Positions 10,727 through 21,346 are shown, counted from the stretch's first letter. The stretch is DNA of 64,000 bases from Pantoea sp. At-9b (GCF_000175935.2 NC_014837.1:2294001-2358000), one strand, 5' to 3'. The notes: a model not told the origin generated them from the letters alone. Numbers and translations are program-made.

Positions 10727-11632
10727 TCACCTGTCGGTTGGCATCAATTCAGGCGCAAGCGTGGGAAAACGTTCCCAGATCGGCTCCACACCGCCGGGTA
10801 ACCACAACTTGCGACCCAGTTCGATCCACGGACAGGGTTGGTGAAAATCCGATCCCTGCGATGCTGCCAGCTGATGATCGCGGGCATAGGTTGCCAGCTG
10901 ACTGCGTTCGTTTGGTGCCTGCTGACATTGCGCCACCTCGATCGCATCCCCCCCTACTTCAGCGAAATGGGCAATCAGTCGTCGCAGCCATTTGCCGGAA
11001 AGACCGTAGCGCCCGGGGTGTGCCAGCACCGCGTAGCCACCGGAATCATGAATGGCATCAATGGCTTGTTTAATTGTACACCATTGCGGCGGCACATAAC
11101 CGGTTTTCCCACGCGCCAGGTAATTCTTAAATACCTGGGCGAGGTTATCCGCTTTGCCGATTTCAACCAGATAACGGGCAAAGTGGCCACGGGTGATCAC
11201 CCCGCCCTGCGCCAAACGCTGCGCCCCGGCCAGTGCATCGGGAATGCGTGCGCGCTCAAGCCGTTCGCCAATCATCTGCGCGCGTTGCACCCGGCAATCA
11301 TGTTGTTGCGCAAGGAATTGGGTCAGTCGCGGATGCTGGCAGTCCACCTGCAACCCAACAATGTGGATCTCATGGTTTTCCCATAAGGTTGAGGCTTCCA
11401 GCCCGGCCAGCACTTTAAGCGGTAAATTCAGCTCTGCCGCCGTCTGCTGCGCTTCCGCCACGCCGACAACGGTGTCGTGATCGGTAATGGCGAGCACGCC
11501 CACGCGCATCTCCACCGCACGCTGAACCAGCGCCGCTGGGGTCAGCACGCCATCAGAAGCCAGCGTATGGCTGTGTAAATCGTAAAGAGGAAAACGGGGG
11601 ATGTCCGTCAAAGATAGCTCCAGCAACTGCAT
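10727..11632 (-). CDS. rnm: RNase AM (PHP-domain 5'-3' exoribonuclease)
   Basis: A 301-residue PHP-domain phosphoesterase (formerly YciV/TrpH). Metal-binding motifs are visible: YDLHSHTLASDG near the N terminus, ITDHDT near residue 51, GLEAS near 81 and AHPGRYG near 200. E. coli RNase AM trims 5' ends of structured RNAs and hydrolyses 3',5'-bisphosphonucleotides. The gene is divergent from the trp operon, with about 110 bases between the starts, and leads into yciO. The start used is ATG 11632; a slightly internal start is possible. Confidence 0.92.
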   Translation of the reverse strand: MQLLELSLTDIPRFPLYDLHSHTLASDGVLTPAALVQRAVEMRVGVLAITDHDTVVGVAEAQQTAAELNLPLKVLAGLEASTLWENHEIHIVGLQVDCQHPRLTQFLAQQHDCRVQRAQMIGERLERARIPDALAGAQRLAQGGVITRGHFARYLVEIGKADNLAQVFKNYLARGKTGYVPPQWCTIKQAIDAIHDSGGYAVLAHPGRYGLSGKWLRRLIAHFAEVGGDAIEVAQCQQAPNERSQLATYARDHQLAASQGSDFHQPCPWIELGRKLWLPGGVEPIWERFPTLAPELMPTDR

Positions 11633-11679
11633 AAACCGGCAGGCATGATAACGATTTTGCCCTTAACTGAAAAAGGGTA

Positions 11680-11716
11680 TTGACTTTTTTCGCCTGAACC
11701 AGTTAACTAGTACACA
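11680..11716 (+). promoter_or_regulatory. trp promoter and TrpR operator
   Basis: TTGACT (11680-11685), a 17-base spacer and TTAACT (11703-11708) form a strong promoter. The -10 lies inside a near-perfect copy of the trp operator: ACCAGTTAACTAGT at 11698-11711, against ACTAGTTAACTAGT in E. coli. TrpR bound here would block RNA polymerase. Confidence 0.92.
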
Positions 11717-11742
11717 AGTTCACACGTAACGGGTATTTAATC

Positions 11743-11826
11743 ATGGCTGTTGTTCACACGCATTTAAATGGTTGGTGGCGCGATGTTCCCGAACACGGGC
11801 GACGTCGTCGTGCACAACTTGCGTAA
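11743..11826 (+). CDS. trpL: trp leader peptide
   Basis: A 27-codon leader ORF (starts MAVVHTHLNGWWR) with tandem Trp codons at positions 11-12, followed by an Arg-rich tail. It sits between the trp promoter and a terminator hairpin. Ribosome stalling at the Trp codons when charged tRNA-Trp is scarce would favour the antiterminator. The peptide is longer than the 14-residue E. coli TrpL, but the tandem Trp arrangement is diagnostic. Confidence 0.9.
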   Translation: MAVVHTHLNGWWRDVPEHGRRRRAQLA

Positions 11827-11844
11827 ACGCTGTGCAGATACCTG

Positions 11845-11871
11845 AGCCCGCCACCGAGCGGGCTTTTTTTT
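11845..11871 (+). terminator. trp attenuator
   Basis: AGCCCGC-CACCGA-GCGGGCT followed by a T run, 18 bases after the trpL stop and 23 bases before trpE. This is the Rho-independent attenuator. Confidence 0.92.
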
Positions 11872-11894
11872 GAGCTAAATTCAGAGAATTCATC

Positions 11895-13457
11895 ATGCCA
11901 AATGCGAAACCTACATTGAAGTTGATTACCGGCACCGCGCCCTACCGCGAAGATCCGGCCGCAGTGTTTCATCAATTATGCGGCGCACGTCCGGCAACCT
12001 TGCTGCTTGAATCCGCCGATATCGACAGCAAACGTAACCTGAAAAGCCTGTTAATCGTTGATAGCGCCCTGCGCATCAGCGCGCTGGGTAACGTGGTCAC
12101 CCTTCAGGCGCTGTCTGAGAATGGCCGGGCACTGCTGTCATTGCTGGATGAAGCTCTGCCGCAGGCAGTGCGCATTGACGTGCGTCCCGATGGTCGTGAG
12201 CTGCACTTCCCGCAACCGGCAGATTTACAGGATGAAGATTCGCGCCTGAAAGCGCTGTCGGTTTTTGACGCGCTGCGTCTGATTCCACAACTGGTACAAA
12301 GCCCGGAAGAAGAACGTGAAGCGATGTTCCTCGGGGGGTTATTTGCCTATGACCTGGTGGCCGGATTTGAAGAGTTACCTGCGCTGCGCAACGATCAGCG
12401 CTGCCCGGACTATTGCTTCTACCTGGCAGAAACGCTGCTGGTGATTGACCATCAAACGCGTAGCGCCCGGTTGCAGGCCAGTCTGTTCTGCCCATCCACC
12501 AGCGAGTTCCAGCGCCTGCAAAGCCGTATTGAACAGCTGCGCGGTCAAATGACCCAGACGGCGCCTGCCTTGCCGGTGCAGACCGTGGAACATATGATGC
12601 TCAGCACCAACCAAAGCGACGAGGTTTACTGCAATGTCGTCAACCAGATGCAAGAGGCCATCCGCATTGGTGAAATTTTCCAGGTCGTGCCGTCGCGTCG
12701 TTTCTCGTTGCCCTGCCCGTCACCACTGGCCGCCTATGACACGCTGAAAAACAGCAACCCCAGTCCTTACATGTTCTTTATGCAGGATCAGGATTTCGCC
12801 CTGTTTGGTGCGTCACCAGAAAGCTCGCTGAAATATGACGCCACCAGCCGCCAGATTGAAATCTATCCGATTGCCGGCACGCGTCCGCGTGGTCGTCATG
12901 CCGATGGTTCATTAGATCGCGATCTGGATAGCCGTATCGAGCTTGAAATGCGCACCGACCATAAAGAGCTGGCCGAACACCTGATGCTGGTTGACCTGGC
13001 GCGTAACGATCTGGCGCGTATCTGTTTGCCGGGCAGCCGCTACGTGGCCGACCTGACCAGCGTCGACCGTTACACCTTTGTGATGCATCTGGTCTCCCGT
13101 GTAGTGGGTACGCTGCGCCATGACCTGGATGTGCTGCATGCTTATCGCGCGGTGATGAACATGGGCACCCTGAGCGGCGCACCGAAAGTTCGCGCCATGC
13201 AGCTGATCGCTGACGCCGAAGGCACCCGTCGCGGCAGTTACGGTGGCGCGGTGGGTTATTTCACCGCTCATGGTGATCTCGACACCTGCATCGTCATCCG
13301 TTCCGCCTGGGTGGAAGATGGCGTAGCAACGGTGCAGGCTGGCGCTGGCGTCGTACTGGATTCCCAGCCACAGGCCGAAGCCGATGAAAGCCGCAACAAA
13401 GCCCGCGCCGTGCTGCGCGCCATTGCCACCGCCCATCACTGCAAGGAGATTTTCTGA
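11895..13457 (+). CDS. trpE: Anthranilate synthase component I
   Basis: A 520-residue chorismate-using subunit. With TrpG it converts chorismate and glutamine to anthranilate, the first committed step to tryptophan. The N-terminal [11 protein letters not shown] segment (Ser40) is the feedback tryptophan site. The catalytic chorismate-binding domain follows ([17 protein letters not shown], and [15 protein letters not shown] near 435). First structural gene after the attenuator. Its TGA stop shares one base with the trpG ATG, suggesting translational coupling and balanced subunits. Confidence 0.98.
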   Translation: MPNAKPTLKLITGTAPYREDPAAVFHQLCGARPATLLLESADIDSKRNLKSLLIVDSALRISALGNVVTLQALSENGRALLSLLDEALPQAVRIDVRPDGRELHFPQPADLQDEDSRLKALSVFDALRLIPQLVQSPEEEREAMFLGGLFAYDLVAGFEELPALRNDQRCPDYCFYLAETLLVIDHQTRSARLQASLFCPSTSEFQRLQSRIEQLRGQMTQTAPALPVQTVEHMMLSTNQSDEVYCNVVNQMQEAIRIGEIFQVVPSRRFSLPCPSPLAAYDTLKNSNPSPYMFFMQDQDFALFGASPESSLKYDATSRQIEIYPIAGTRPRGRHADGSLDRDLDSRIELEMRTDHKELAEHLMLVDLARNDLARICLPGSRYVADLTSVDRYTFVMHLVSRVVGTLRHDLDVLHAYRAVMNMGTLSGAPKVRAMQLIADAEGTRRGSYGGAVGYFTAHGDLDTCIVIRSAWVEDGVATVQAGAGVVLDSQPQAEADESRNKARAVLRAIATAHHCKEIF

Positions 13458-14038
13458 TGGCCGATATCCTGCTGCTCGATAATATCGACTCCTTTACCTA
13501 CAACCTCGTTGATCAGCTGCGGACCTTCGGCCACAACGTGGTGATCTACCGTAACAATCTGCCCGCCGAGCTGCTCATTGAGCGTTTACAGCAGATGGAA
13601 AACCCGGTGCTGATGTTGTCACCTGGCCCGGGCGCACCCAAAGATGCGGGCTGTATGCCGGAGCTGTTACGCACCCTGCGTGGTCGGCTGCCGATTATCG
13701 GTATCTGTCTTGGCCATCAGGCGATTGTTGAAGCTTACGGCGGCCAGGTCGGTCAGGCCGGAGAAATCCTGCATGGTAAAGCCTCCTCCATTACCCATGA
13801 CGGCATGGGTATGTTTACCGGTCTGCCTAACCCGCTGCCGGTAGCCCGCTATCACTCGCTGGTGGGTAGCAACACCCCGGCTGAGCTGACGGTGAACGCC
13901 AGCTACAACGGTATGGTGATGGCGGTACGCCACGATGCCGATCGCGTATGCGGCTTCCAGTTCCATCCTGAATCTATTCTGACCACCCAGGGCGCGCGTT
14001 TGTTAGAGCAGACGCTGGCCTGGGCGCTGGCGAAGTAA
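13457..14038 (+). CDS. trpG: Anthranilate synthase component II (glutamine amidotransferase)
   Basis: A 193-residue class I glutamine amidotransferase that gives ammonia to TrpE. Cys84 in [11 protein letters not shown] is the nucleophile and FQFHPESI near the C terminus holds the His-Glu pair. It is a free-standing gene, whereas in E. coli it is fused to trpD. The separate arrangement is known from Serratia-like enterics. It overlaps trpE by one base and lies ten bases upstream of trpD. Confidence 0.97.
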   Translation: MADILLLDNIDSFTYNLVDQLRTFGHNVVIYRNNLPAELLIERLQQMENPVLMLSPGPGAPKDAGCMPELLRTLRGRLPIIGICLGHQAIVEAYGGQVGQAGEILHGKASSITHDGMGMFTGLPNPLPVARYHSLVGSNTPAELTVNASYNGMVMAVRHDADRVCGFQFHPESILTTQGARLLEQTLAWALAK

Positions 14039-14048
14039 TAGGGAGATA

Positions 14049-15050
14049 ATGATGCAAGCTATTCTGGAAAAACTTTATCAGGCCCAGACACTGACCCAGG
14101 CAGAAAGCCATCAGCTGTTTAGCGCCATTATTACTGGTCAGTTGGAACCGACCCAACTGGCCGCCGCGTTGATTGCCATGAAGGTGCGCGGCGAGCGCCC
14201 GGAAGAGATTGCCGGTGCCGCCTCCGCGCTGCTGGAAGATGCCAAACCCTTCCCGCGTCCGGATTACACCTTTGCCGATATCGTCGGCACCGGGGGTGAC
14301 GGCAGCAACAGCATTAATATCTCGACCGCCAGTGCCTTTGTCGCCGCGACCTGTGGCCTGAAAGTGGCGAAACATGGCAACCGTAGCGTATCGAGCAAAT
14401 CCGGCTCGTCTGATTTGCTGGCCGCCTTTGGCATCAATCTGGATATGCCCGCTGAGCAGGCACGCCAGGCGCTCGATGATCTGAACGTGTGTTTCCTGTT
14501 CGCACCGCAGTACCACAGCGGTTTTCGCCACGCAATGCCGGTGCGCCAACAGCTGAAAACCCGTACCCTGTTCAACGTGCTTGGCCCACTGATCAACCCG
14601 GCGCGTCCGCCGCTGGCAGTGATCGGCGTGTACAGTCCTGAGCTGGTGCTGCCGATTGCCCAAACGCTCAAAGTATTGGGTTATCAGCGTGCGGCGGTGG
14701 TACATGGCGGTGGCATGGACGAAGTCGCGCTGCACAGCCCGACGCAAGTGGCGGAGTTGCGTGACGGTGAAATTACCGGCTATCAACTGACGCCTGAAGA
14801 CTTTGGTTTCCGCTTCCACGCCAAAGAGGCGCTGGCAGGCGGCACGCCTGAAGAAAACCGTGACATTCTGGCGCGTTTACTCCAGGGTAAAGGCCAGCAG
14901 GCCCACGAGGAAGCCGTTGCGGTGAACGTGGCGATGCTGTTGAAAGTATTTGGTAATGAAGATTTGCGCGAGAACGCCCAACGCGCCATCACCGCCATTC
15001 GCAGCGGTCAGGCGTATGAACGCGTTGTCGCACTGGCAGCGAGAGGATGA
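14049..15050 (+). CDS. trpD: Anthranilate phosphoribosyltransferase
   Basis: A 333-residue enzyme that joins anthranilate to phosphoribosyl pyrophosphate. The PRPP-binding loop [14 protein letters not shown] lies near residue 78, and [13 protein letters not shown] and an NPARPP segment follow. It is a free-standing TrpD, not fused to TrpG. Two ATGs stand in tandem (14049 and 14052) after GGGAGA. One base separates its stop from trpC. Confidence 0.97.
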   Translation: MMQAILEKLYQAQTLTQAESHQLFSAIITGQLEPTQLAAALIAMKVRGERPEEIAGAASALLEDAKPFPRPDYTFADIVGTGGDGSNSINISTASAFVAATCGLKVAKHGNRSVSSKSGSSDLLAAFGINLDMPAEQARQALDDLNVCFLFAPQYHSGFRHAMPVRQQLKTRTLFNVLGPLINPARPPLAVIGVYSPELVLPIAQTLKVLGYQRAAVVHGGGMDEVALHSPTQVAELRDGEITGYQLTPEDFGFRFHAKEALAGGTPEENRDILARLLQGKGQQAHEEAVAVNVAMLLKVFGNEDLRENAQRAITAIRSGQAYERVVALAARG

Positions 15051-15051
15051 G

Positions 15052-16419
15052 ATGAGCATTAAGGGAACCGTGTTAGAAAAAATTGTGCTGGATAAAGCCG
15101 TCTGGGTCGAGGCGCGTAAAGCGCAGCAGCCGCTGACAACCTTCCAGAACAGCCTGCAACCGGCCGAACGCCATTTTTACGATGCGCTGCGCGGTACGCG
15201 AACTGCCTTTATTCTGGAGTGCAAAAAGGCTTCTCCATCGAAAGGCTTGATTCGTGAGGACTTTGATCCGGCGACCATTGCCGGTATCTATCGTCATTAC
15301 GCATCCGCCGTCTCCGTTTTGACCGATGAAAAATACTTCCAGGGCAACTTTGAATTTCTGCCCATCGTCAGCTCGGCAATCACGCAGCCGGTGCTGTGCA
15401 AAGATTTTATCATCGACCCTTATCAGATCTACCTGGCGCGTCATTACCAGGCCGACGCCATCCTGTTGATGCTGTCGGTACTGGACGATGAACAGTATCG
15501 CCAACTGGCCGCCGTTGCCCACAGCCTGAAAATGGGGGTGCTGACGGAGGTGAGCAACGAGGAAGAGCTGGAACGTGCCATCGCACTGGAAGCCAAAGTG
15601 GTGGGCATCAATAACCGTGACCTGCGCGACCTGTCGATTGATCTGAATCGTACCCGCCAGCTGGCACCGCGTCTCAGCCATGGCGTGACGGTGATTAGCG
15701 AATCCGGCATTCATAACTATGCCCAGATCCGTGAACTCAGCCATTTTGCCAACGGTTTCCTGATTGGCTCGGCGCTGATGGAAGAAGACGATCTCAATGC
15801 GGGCGTGCGGCGTGTGTTGTTGGGTGACAACAAGGTTTGCGGCCTGACCCGCGCCGAAGATGCCCGCAGTGCCTATGAAGCGGGTGCCATTTATGGCGGA
15901 GTGATTTTTGCCGCTGGCTCACCACGCCTGGTCAACACACAGCAGGCACAGGCGGTAATCGCCGCCGCGCCGTTGAAATACGTCGGCGTGTTCCGTAACC
16001 AGCGAGTAAGTGACATTGTCACGCAGAGTGCTGCGCTGAATCTGCGCGCCGTTCAGTTGCACGGTGATGAAGATCAGGCCTTTGTTGCCGAGCTGCGTCA
16101 GGCGTTGCCGGATAACGTGCAGATTTGGAAAGCGCTGAGCATCAAAGAGGCGCTCCCGGCACGTGACTGGCCGCATGTTGACCGCTACGTGTTCGACAAT
16201 GGTCAGGGCGGTACGGGTCAGCGTTTCGACTGGTCACTGCTCCAGGGGCAGGATCTGAGCAATGTGCTGCTGGCCGGTGGCTTAAGCGCCGACAACTGTG
16301 TCGAAGCGGCACAACTGGGTTGCGCCGGTCTGGACTTCAACTCTGGTGTGGAATCGGCACCTGGCATGAAAGATGCCAGCAAAATTGCCGCGGTGTTCCG
16401 CACGTTACGCGCCTATTAA
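15052..16419 (+). CDS. trpC: Bifunctional indole-3-glycerol-phosphate synthase / phosphoribosylanthranilate isomerase
   Basis: A 455-residue TrpC-TrpF fusion, the usual enteric architecture. The N-terminal half is the synthase (ILECKKASPSKGLIREDFDP near 50, GINNRDL near 180). The second TIM barrel begins near residue 257 (KVCGLTRAEDA) and is the isomerase (GVFRNQ, VQLHGDED, GGLSADN). The frame is open upstream, but ATG 15052, preceded by GAGAGG and matching E. coli MSIKGTVLEKIV-like starts, is the right start. Confidence 0.97.
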   Translation: MSIKGTVLEKIVLDKAVWVEARKAQQPLTTFQNSLQPAERHFYDALRGTRTAFILECKKASPSKGLIREDFDPATIAGIYRHYASAVSVLTDEKYFQGNFEFLPIVSSAITQPVLCKDFIIDPYQIYLARHYQADAILLMLSVLDDEQYRQLAAVAHSLKMGVLTEVSNEEELERAIALEAKVVGINNRDLRDLSIDLNRTRQLAPRLSHGVTVISESGIHNYAQIRELSHFANGFLIGSALMEEDDLNAGVRRVLLGDNKVCGLTRAEDARSAYEAGAIYGGVIFAAGSPRLVNTQQAQAVIAAAPLKYVGVFRNQRVSDIVTQSAALNLRAVQLHGDEDQAFVAELRQALPDNVQIWKALSIKEALPARDWPHVDRYVFDNGQGGTGQRFDWSLLQGQDLSNVLLAGGLSADNCVEAAQLGCAGLDFNSGVESAPGMKDASKIAAVFRTLRAY

Positions 16420-16464
16420 TTTCTCTTGCCCGCCTGGGGCGGGCTGGATAAGGAAGATGAGAAG

Positions 16465-17655
16465 ATGACGTTACTGAATCCCTATTTTGGCGAGTTTGGC
16501 GGCATGTATGTGCCGCAGATCCTGATGCCGGCCCTGCGCCAGCTGGAAACTGCATTTGTTGAAGCCCAGCGCGATCCCGCGTTTCAGGCCGAATTTACGG
16601 ACCTGTTGAAGAACTATGCAGGTCGTCCTACCGCACTGACGCTGTGCCGCAACCTGACCAAGGGCACCAAAACCCGCCTCTATCTGAAGCGTGAAGATCT
16701 GCTGCACGGCGGTGCGCACAAAACCAACCAGGTGCTCGGTCAGGCGCTGCTGGCGAAGCGCATGGGCAAGAATGAAATCATCGCAGAAACCGGCGCGGGT
16801 CAACACGGGGTGGCGTCTGCCCTGGCCTGTGCGCTGCTGGGTATGAAATGCCGTATCTATATGGGTGCCAAGGACGTAGAACGTCAGTCGCCTAACGTGT
16901 TCCGTATGCGCCTGATGGGTGCTGAAGTGATTCCGGTGCATAGCGGCTCCGCCACGCTGAAAGATGCCTGCAACGAGGCACTGCGTGACTGGTCTGGCAG
17001 CTATGAAACCGCGCACTATATGCTGGGTACCGCGGCCGGTCCGCACCCGTTCCCGACCATTGTGCGCGAGTTCCAGCGTATGATCGGCGAAGAGACCAAA
17101 GCGCAGATTCTGGAGAAAGAAGGCCGTTTACCGGATGCGGTACTGGCCTGTGTCGGCGGCGGTTCTAACGCCATCGGCATGTTTGCTGACTTTATCGATG
17201 AAACCAGTGTGGGCCTGATCGGCGTAGAACCGGCAGGTCATGGTATCGAAACCGGTGAGCACGGCGCACCGCTGAAACACGGGCGTGTCGGCATCTACTT
17301 CGGCATGAAAGCACCGATGATGCAGACCGAAGAAGGCCAGATTGAAGAGTCCTACTCCATCTCGGCCGGTCTGGATTTCCCGTCCGTCGGACCGCAACAT
17401 GCGCACCTGAACAGCATTGGTCGTGCGGACTACGTCTCAATCACTGACGACGAAGCGCTGGACGCCTTCAAACAGCTGTCCCGTTCGGAAGGGATTATCC
17501 CGGCGCTGGAATCTTCACACGCCCTCGCGCATGCATTGAAGATGATCCGCGAAAACCCGGAAAAAGAGCAGTTGCTGGTGGTTAACCTGTCTGGTCGCGG
17601 CGATAAAGATATTTTCACCGTACACGATATTCTGAAAGCGAAGGGAGAGATCTGA
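16465..17655 (+). CDS. trpB: Tryptophan synthase beta chain
   Basis: A 396-residue PLP enzyme that condenses indole with serine. The PLP lysine lies in HGGAHKTNQ near residue 87, and the phosphate-binding glycines in GGGSNAIG near 232. The start ATG 16465 ([13 protein letters not shown]) agrees with the family and follows AAGGAAG. The TGA stop overlaps the trpA ATG by one base. Confidence 0.98.
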   Translation: MTLLNPYFGEFGGMYVPQILMPALRQLETAFVEAQRDPAFQAEFTDLLKNYAGRPTALTLCRNLTKGTKTRLYLKREDLLHGGAHKTNQVLGQALLAKRMGKNEIIAETGAGQHGVASALACALLGMKCRIYMGAKDVERQSPNVFRMRLMGAEVIPVHSGSATLKDACNEALRDWSGSYETAHYMLGTAAGPHPFPTIVREFQRMIGEETKAQILEKEGRLPDAVLACVGGGSNAIGMFADFIDETSVGLIGVEPAGHGIETGEHGAPLKHGRVGIYFGMKAPMMQTEEGQIEESYSISAGLDFPSVGPQHAHLNSIGRADYVSITDDEALDAFKQLSRSEGIIPALESSHALAHALKMIRENPEKEQLLVVNLSGRGDKDIFTVHDILKAKGEI

Positions 17656-18458
17656 TGGAACGTTACAATCAGCTGTTTAAACGTCTGTCGGCGAACCATG
17701 AAGGCGCGTTCGTTCCTTTCGTGACCCTCGGCGATCCGTCACCTGAGATGTCGCTGAAGATTATTGATGCGCTGGTCGCAGGCGGTGCTGATGCGCTGGA
17801 ATTAGGCATCCCATTCTCCGATCCGCTGGCCGATGGCCCAACCATCCAGAACGCGACCTTACGCGCTTTCGCGGCCGGGACCACCACCGCGCAATGCTTT
17901 GAAATCCTTGCCGCTGTGCGTCAGAAATACCCTGACCTGCCGATTGGCCTGCTGATGTACGCTAATCTGGTGTTTAGCAAAGGGATCGATAATTTTTATG
18001 CGCAGTGCGCTGCGGTGGGTGTCGATTCAGTGCTGGTGGCTGATGTGCCGGTGGAAGAATCCGCCCCGTTCCGCCAGGCCGCGATGCGCCACAATGTGGC
18101 ACCGATCTTTATCTGCCCGCCGAATGCGGATGATGACCTGCTGCGCGAAATCGCGTCGCATGGCCGTGGTTATACCTATCTGCTGTCGCGCGCCGGGGTG
18201 ACCGGTTCAGAAAACCGCGCCCATGTGCCGTTGCAGCATCTGATCAATAAACTGCGCGAGTACCATGCTGCTCCGCCGTTGCAGGGCTTTGGTATCTCCG
18301 AGCCGGGCCAGGTAAAAGAAGCCGTCAGCGCCGGTGCTGCCGGTGCCATTTCCGGTTCTGCGATTGTGAAAATTATCGAACGCCATCAAAACCAACCGGA
18401 GACGCTGCTGAGCGAGCTGCAAGCCTTTGTCAGCAACCTGAAGGCCGCGACCCGTTAA
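17655..18458 (+). CDS. trpA: Tryptophan synthase alpha chain
   Basis: A 267-residue TIM-barrel subunit that cleaves indole-3-glycerol phosphate to indole, channelled to TrpB. The catalytic glutamate is in [15 protein letters not shown] near residue 49, with the Asp in the same segment near 60. The phosphate-binding GFGIS and [10 protein letters not shown] segments are present. It is the last gene of the trp operon and is followed by a strong hairpin. Confidence 0.98.
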   Translation: MERYNQLFKRLSANHEGAFVPFVTLGDPSPEMSLKIIDALVAGGADALELGIPFSDPLADGPTIQNATLRAFAAGTTTAQCFEILAAVRQKYPDLPIGLLMYANLVFSKGIDNFYAQCAAVGVDSVLVADVPVEESAPFRQAAMRHNVAPIFICPPNADDDLLREIASHGRGYTYLLSRAGVTGSENRAHVPLQHLINKLREYHAAPPLQGFGISEPGQVKEAVSAGAAGAISGSAIVKIIERHQNQPETLLSELQAFVSNLKAATR

Positions 18459-18466
18459 TCTCCCTC

Positions 18467-18500
18467 GCCTTATCTGCCGCACGGCAGGTAAGGCGTTCTT
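18467..18500 (+). terminator. trp operon terminator
   Basis: GCCTTATCTGCCG and CGGCAGGTAAGGC form a 13-pair stem (one G-U) with a two-base loop. TTCTT follows nine bases after trpA. Confidence 0.8.
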
Positions 18501-18502
18501 CC

Positions 18503-18943
18503 TCACTCTAGCTGAAAGGTTTGCTCATCGCCGGAGCCATCCGGGTAGACCAGCCTGAGCGTGAGATCATTCCCCTGGATACGCCAGCTGATCTTTTCAT
18601 CATCCGCCCCGATACGCCAACGGGCATCACTGTCGCGATTATCCGCCATCCAAATCACCCGATCTTCCTGTAAGCGGCACCGAATCGCCCAGCGCGAGTG
18701 ATCTGACGGCCGCAGGTAATGCACCCAGGCGATGCCCTGTTCGTCGACTTTATCCAGTTGCATGATGCGGAAATTACGCCCGAAGCTGATGGCTGCGGTC
18801 GCCTTACAGATGGTGCCCAGGTGTGGATTGATCAGAGCAGGCTCCGCCTGCGCGCGTGGCACTGGCAGCGTCTGGCTGGCAAACAGCTGCAACCAGGAAA
18901 GATAGCCAAGGGTGGCGATGATCAGGATAACGCTTTTTTTCAT
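18503..18943 (-). CDS. Unknown exported or membrane-anchored protein
   Basis: A 146-residue protein with an N-terminal hydrophobic segment (about residues 4-22, following MKKS) and a soluble, Trp-rich remainder (WMADNRDSD, ISWRIQGNDLTLRL). The C-terminal half has alternating hydrophobics that suggest a small beta-rich domain. I chose ATG 18943 because it gives a normal signal-like N terminus. The frame is open 24 codons further up. It converges on trpA and I do not recognise a family. Confidence 0.6.
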   Translation of the reverse strand: MKKSVILIIATLGYLSWLQLFASQTLPVPRAQAEPALINPHLGTICKATAAISFGRNFRIMQLDKVDEQGIAWVHYLRPSDHSRWAIRCRLQEDRVIWMADNRDSDARWRIGADDEKISWRIQGNDLTLRLVYPDGSGDEQTFQLE

Positions 18944-19144
18944 TGTTAGATCCCTGAAGGCAGCAGTTGGGGTGCTCAAAGCGTAACCGATTGTCAAATA
19001 AAGCAATGGGATCAATAAGTGGCAAAAAACGCCATATTCCCTCTTTTTTCCACCTGGTCATTTGACCATTCTCAACCGCCAAACCACACTTTAATCGCAC
19101 CGTCGCATCGCGGTGAAACATCATGTATGACAAGGAGATAACCG

Positions 19145-19459
19145 ATGAAATTGTTTAAGGTCGTGGCAGGATTGGTGATGGCTGCGGTGATGGCGCTGGC
19201 TCTCAGCGCGTGTGCACCGACGTCAACGCAGGAAGGAACCGGGGGTTACATTGATGACACGGTGATTACCACCAAAGTCAAAACCGAGTTGTTGAAGGAT
19301 GACTCGCTGAAATCCACCGAGATCAATGTGGAAACCTTTAAAGGACGCGTACAGTTGAGTGGTTTTGTCAGCTCACCACAGATGGCGAATCGCGCCGTGG
19401 CCGTGACGCGCAGTGTCGCAGGGGTTAAATCTGTCGTGAATAATATGCAGATCAAATAA
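19145..19459 (+). CDS. BON-domain lipoprotein
   Basis: A 104-residue lipoprotein: hydrophobic 6-20, lipobox LSAC, Cys23, followed by Ala. One BON domain occupies about 35-104 (DDTVITTKVKTELLKD, then the GRVQLSGFV strand and the AGVKSVVNNMQIK end). BON proteins such as OsmY and DolP are periplasmic or outer-membrane associated and respond to envelope or osmotic stress. The start follows AAGGAG. Monocistronic, with its own terminator. The physiological role here is inferred from the family only. Confidence 0.85.
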   Translation: MKLFKVVAGLVMAAVMALALSACAPTSTQEGTGGYIDDTVITTKVKTELLKDDSLKSTEINVETFKGRVQLSGFVSSPQMANRAVAVTRSVAGVKSVVNNMQIK

Positions 19460-19464
19460 GTTAT

Positions 19465-19491
19465 CGGGCGACCAGCCGGTCGCCCGGTTTT
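19465..19491 (+). terminator. Terminator of the BON lipoprotein gene
   Basis: CGGGCGACC-AGC-CGGTCGCCCG-like stem followed by GTTTTATTT, five bases after the stop. Confidence 0.8.
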
Positions 19492-19663
19492 ATTTCGCGA
19501 TATCTTCAAATCATCAGGACATTTCTAAACTAACCCTTCTTTATTCTTATCCGCTGATTATTTTATCCCGGCCAAGCCGTTTTTATAATTACGAGGAAAG
19601 AGGTGATAACCACCGTTTCTTATGAATCACACAGCAAATAAATAATCAAAAGGAAATTCCTTG

Positions 19664-21337
19664 ATGAAGCTTAAACATCAGACGTTGCTATCTTTAGTGA
19701 TTGGTAGCATCTGTGCTGGATCCGTGCCCAGCGTATTTGGTCATGGTGGATTAGTTGAACCACCAGCACGCCAATATAAATGTGCCTTAGAAAATAGAAC
19801 GGGTAATATGTCTGCTACCTGTAAACAAGCATCATCCGACAGCGCCGATGGTGGTCAATCAATTTACACCTGGCAACAACTGGTGGGGTTTGTTGATGGT
19901 AACCATAGTGCTGATCGAGCCAGAGAGCAGATCCCCAGCCACCAGATTTGCCACGGTCAATTCAATGGGCGTGGCTTTAGCATGCCTCGCTCTGACTGGG
20001 CGACTACAGTGATCAAACCAGACAGCAATGGTAAGGTGAGAATGCGTTATGGTTATACGCAACCTCATGACCCGTCATGGATTGAATTCTATATCAGCAA
20101 AAAAGGTTTCAATCCGGCTGAGAAAGCACTGGGGTGGGACGATATTGAACTGCTGGATACCGTCGTTTCTTCCAAAGTCACTCATCTAAGCTCAGGTACG
20201 CTTTATAATCGCTATGAAGATTATAACATCAGCATTCCGGCAGACCGTACAGGCCGTGCAGTAATCTTCGCTCGCTGGCAGCGTAATGATGCTGGTAATG
20301 AAGGTTTTTATAACTGTAGCGATGTGATTATTGATCAGCCGGGCAGTGGAGAATTGCCTCCTGAACCTGAAAATCCGGGTGGTGAAGACGGTGGTCAGGT
20401 GACCGATTGGTTTGAATACAGCAAATTTGCCCACGAGCATAAACCTGTCGCGGGTGAATATGTGCACTTCCGCCTGATGGGCGGCACGAAAGGCGAAGAT
20501 CTGGTAAATATCAAAAAAGAGATCACCGCCGTTAACGTCAACGATAAATGGATTTCTGAGCTGGCGACTGAAATTAATACCAATCATTCCAATATTGTTT
20601 TGATCGGTAAGCAAACCACCAGCGGAAATATCTCTTTTGATCCAGCAGATTTGCGAAATAACGGCATTTACCTGCAAGACAAAAATCAGTCGGTAATAAT
20701 GACCGTTGAAAAAGCGGCAAATGCACCCGTCGCCATTGCCGGTGCGAGTTTCACCGTCGCTAGCAATAAAGAATCTCGTAATTATCCTCTGGATGGTTCC
20801 GCCAGTCAGAATGCGAAATCCTACGTCTGGAGTATTGTCTCCGGTCACGATGTGGGTGCGTTGCAAACCATGGACAGTGGTTCTTGGGTACAAACAGTCA
20901 ACACGGCTAAAGCCCGTGCCCTGATCAAGCCAGGTAAAGTGGGTAAAGTGACCTATCGCCTGACAGTTAAAAATGGTGATAAAACCAGCAGCAACGATAT
21001 CACTGTAACGGTCAAAGCGCCGGAAACCAAACCGGTCGCCAATCTGGAGATCCAGGGTAGTGACACCATCAATACTGGCAACACGCACGTGACGTTAAGT
21101 GCTGCCAACTCAACCTTACCGGGTAATGCCTCACTGGATACCGCTAAGTTTGAATGGTCGGTGCTGAAGAACGCCAATAAAATCGTGTTCAGGCATAACC
21201 ATGGCCAGCTTGCGACCATCGATTACCCTGCCGCAGTGGTCATGGAAGATTTCGATGTTGACGTGCAGGTAAAAATTACCGATCCCAGCACAGGCCTTTC
21301 CTCTACCGCCACTCAAACGGTTAAAGTTCGCCGTTAA
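19664..21337 (+). CDS. Secreted lytic polysaccharide monooxygenase (AA10) with C-terminal accessory domains
   Basis: A 557-residue secreted protein. Cleavage of the signal peptide after residue 26 (SVFG | HGGLVEPP) would leave His27 at the N terminus, as needed for the copper histidine brace. The second His is probably His135 in YTQPHDPSW, before the family-typical FYISKKGFNP. The catalytic domain spans about 27-225 with paired cysteines. A linker rich in Pro/Glu/Gly near 230-245 leads to one unassigned domain and two Ig/PKD-like beta domains (about 350-450 and 455-557). AA10 enzymes oxidatively cleave chitin or cellulose. Chitin seems likely from the resemblance to chitin-binding proteins. 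ATG 19664 follows AGGAA; a TTG just upstream is less likely. Confidence 0.88.
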   Translation: MKLKHQTLLSLVIGSICAGSVPSVFGHGGLVEPPARQYKCALENRTGNMSATCKQASSDSADGGQSIYTWQQLVGFVDGNHSADRAREQIPSHQICHGQFNGRGFSMPRSDWATTVIKPDSNGKVRMRYGYTQPHDPSWIEFYISKKGFNPAEKALGWDDIELLDTVVSSKVTHLSSGTLYNRYEDYNISIPADRTGRAVIFARWQRNDAGNEGFYNCSDVIIDQPGSGELPPEPENPGGEDGGQVTDWFEYSKFAHEHKPVAGEYVHFRLMGGTKGEDLVNIKKEITAVNVNDKWISELATEINTNHSNIVLIGKQTTSGNISFDPADLRNNGIYLQDKNQSVIMTVEKAANAPVAIAGASFTVASNKESRNYPLDGSASQNAKSYVWSIVSGHDVGALQTMDSGSWVQTVNTAKARALIKPGKVGKVTYRLTVKNGDKTSSNDITVTVKAPETKPVANLEIQGSDTINTGNTHVTLSAANSTLPGNASLDTAKFEWSVLKNANKIVFRHNHGQLATIDYPAAVVMEDFDVDVQVKITDPSTGLSSTATQTVKVRR

Positions 21338-21346
21338 TTGTGTCCT

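Noticed and set aside
15073..15744. 223-codon minus-strand frame across trpC
   Set aside because: Antisense shadow of trpC without a promoter, ribosome site or family match.
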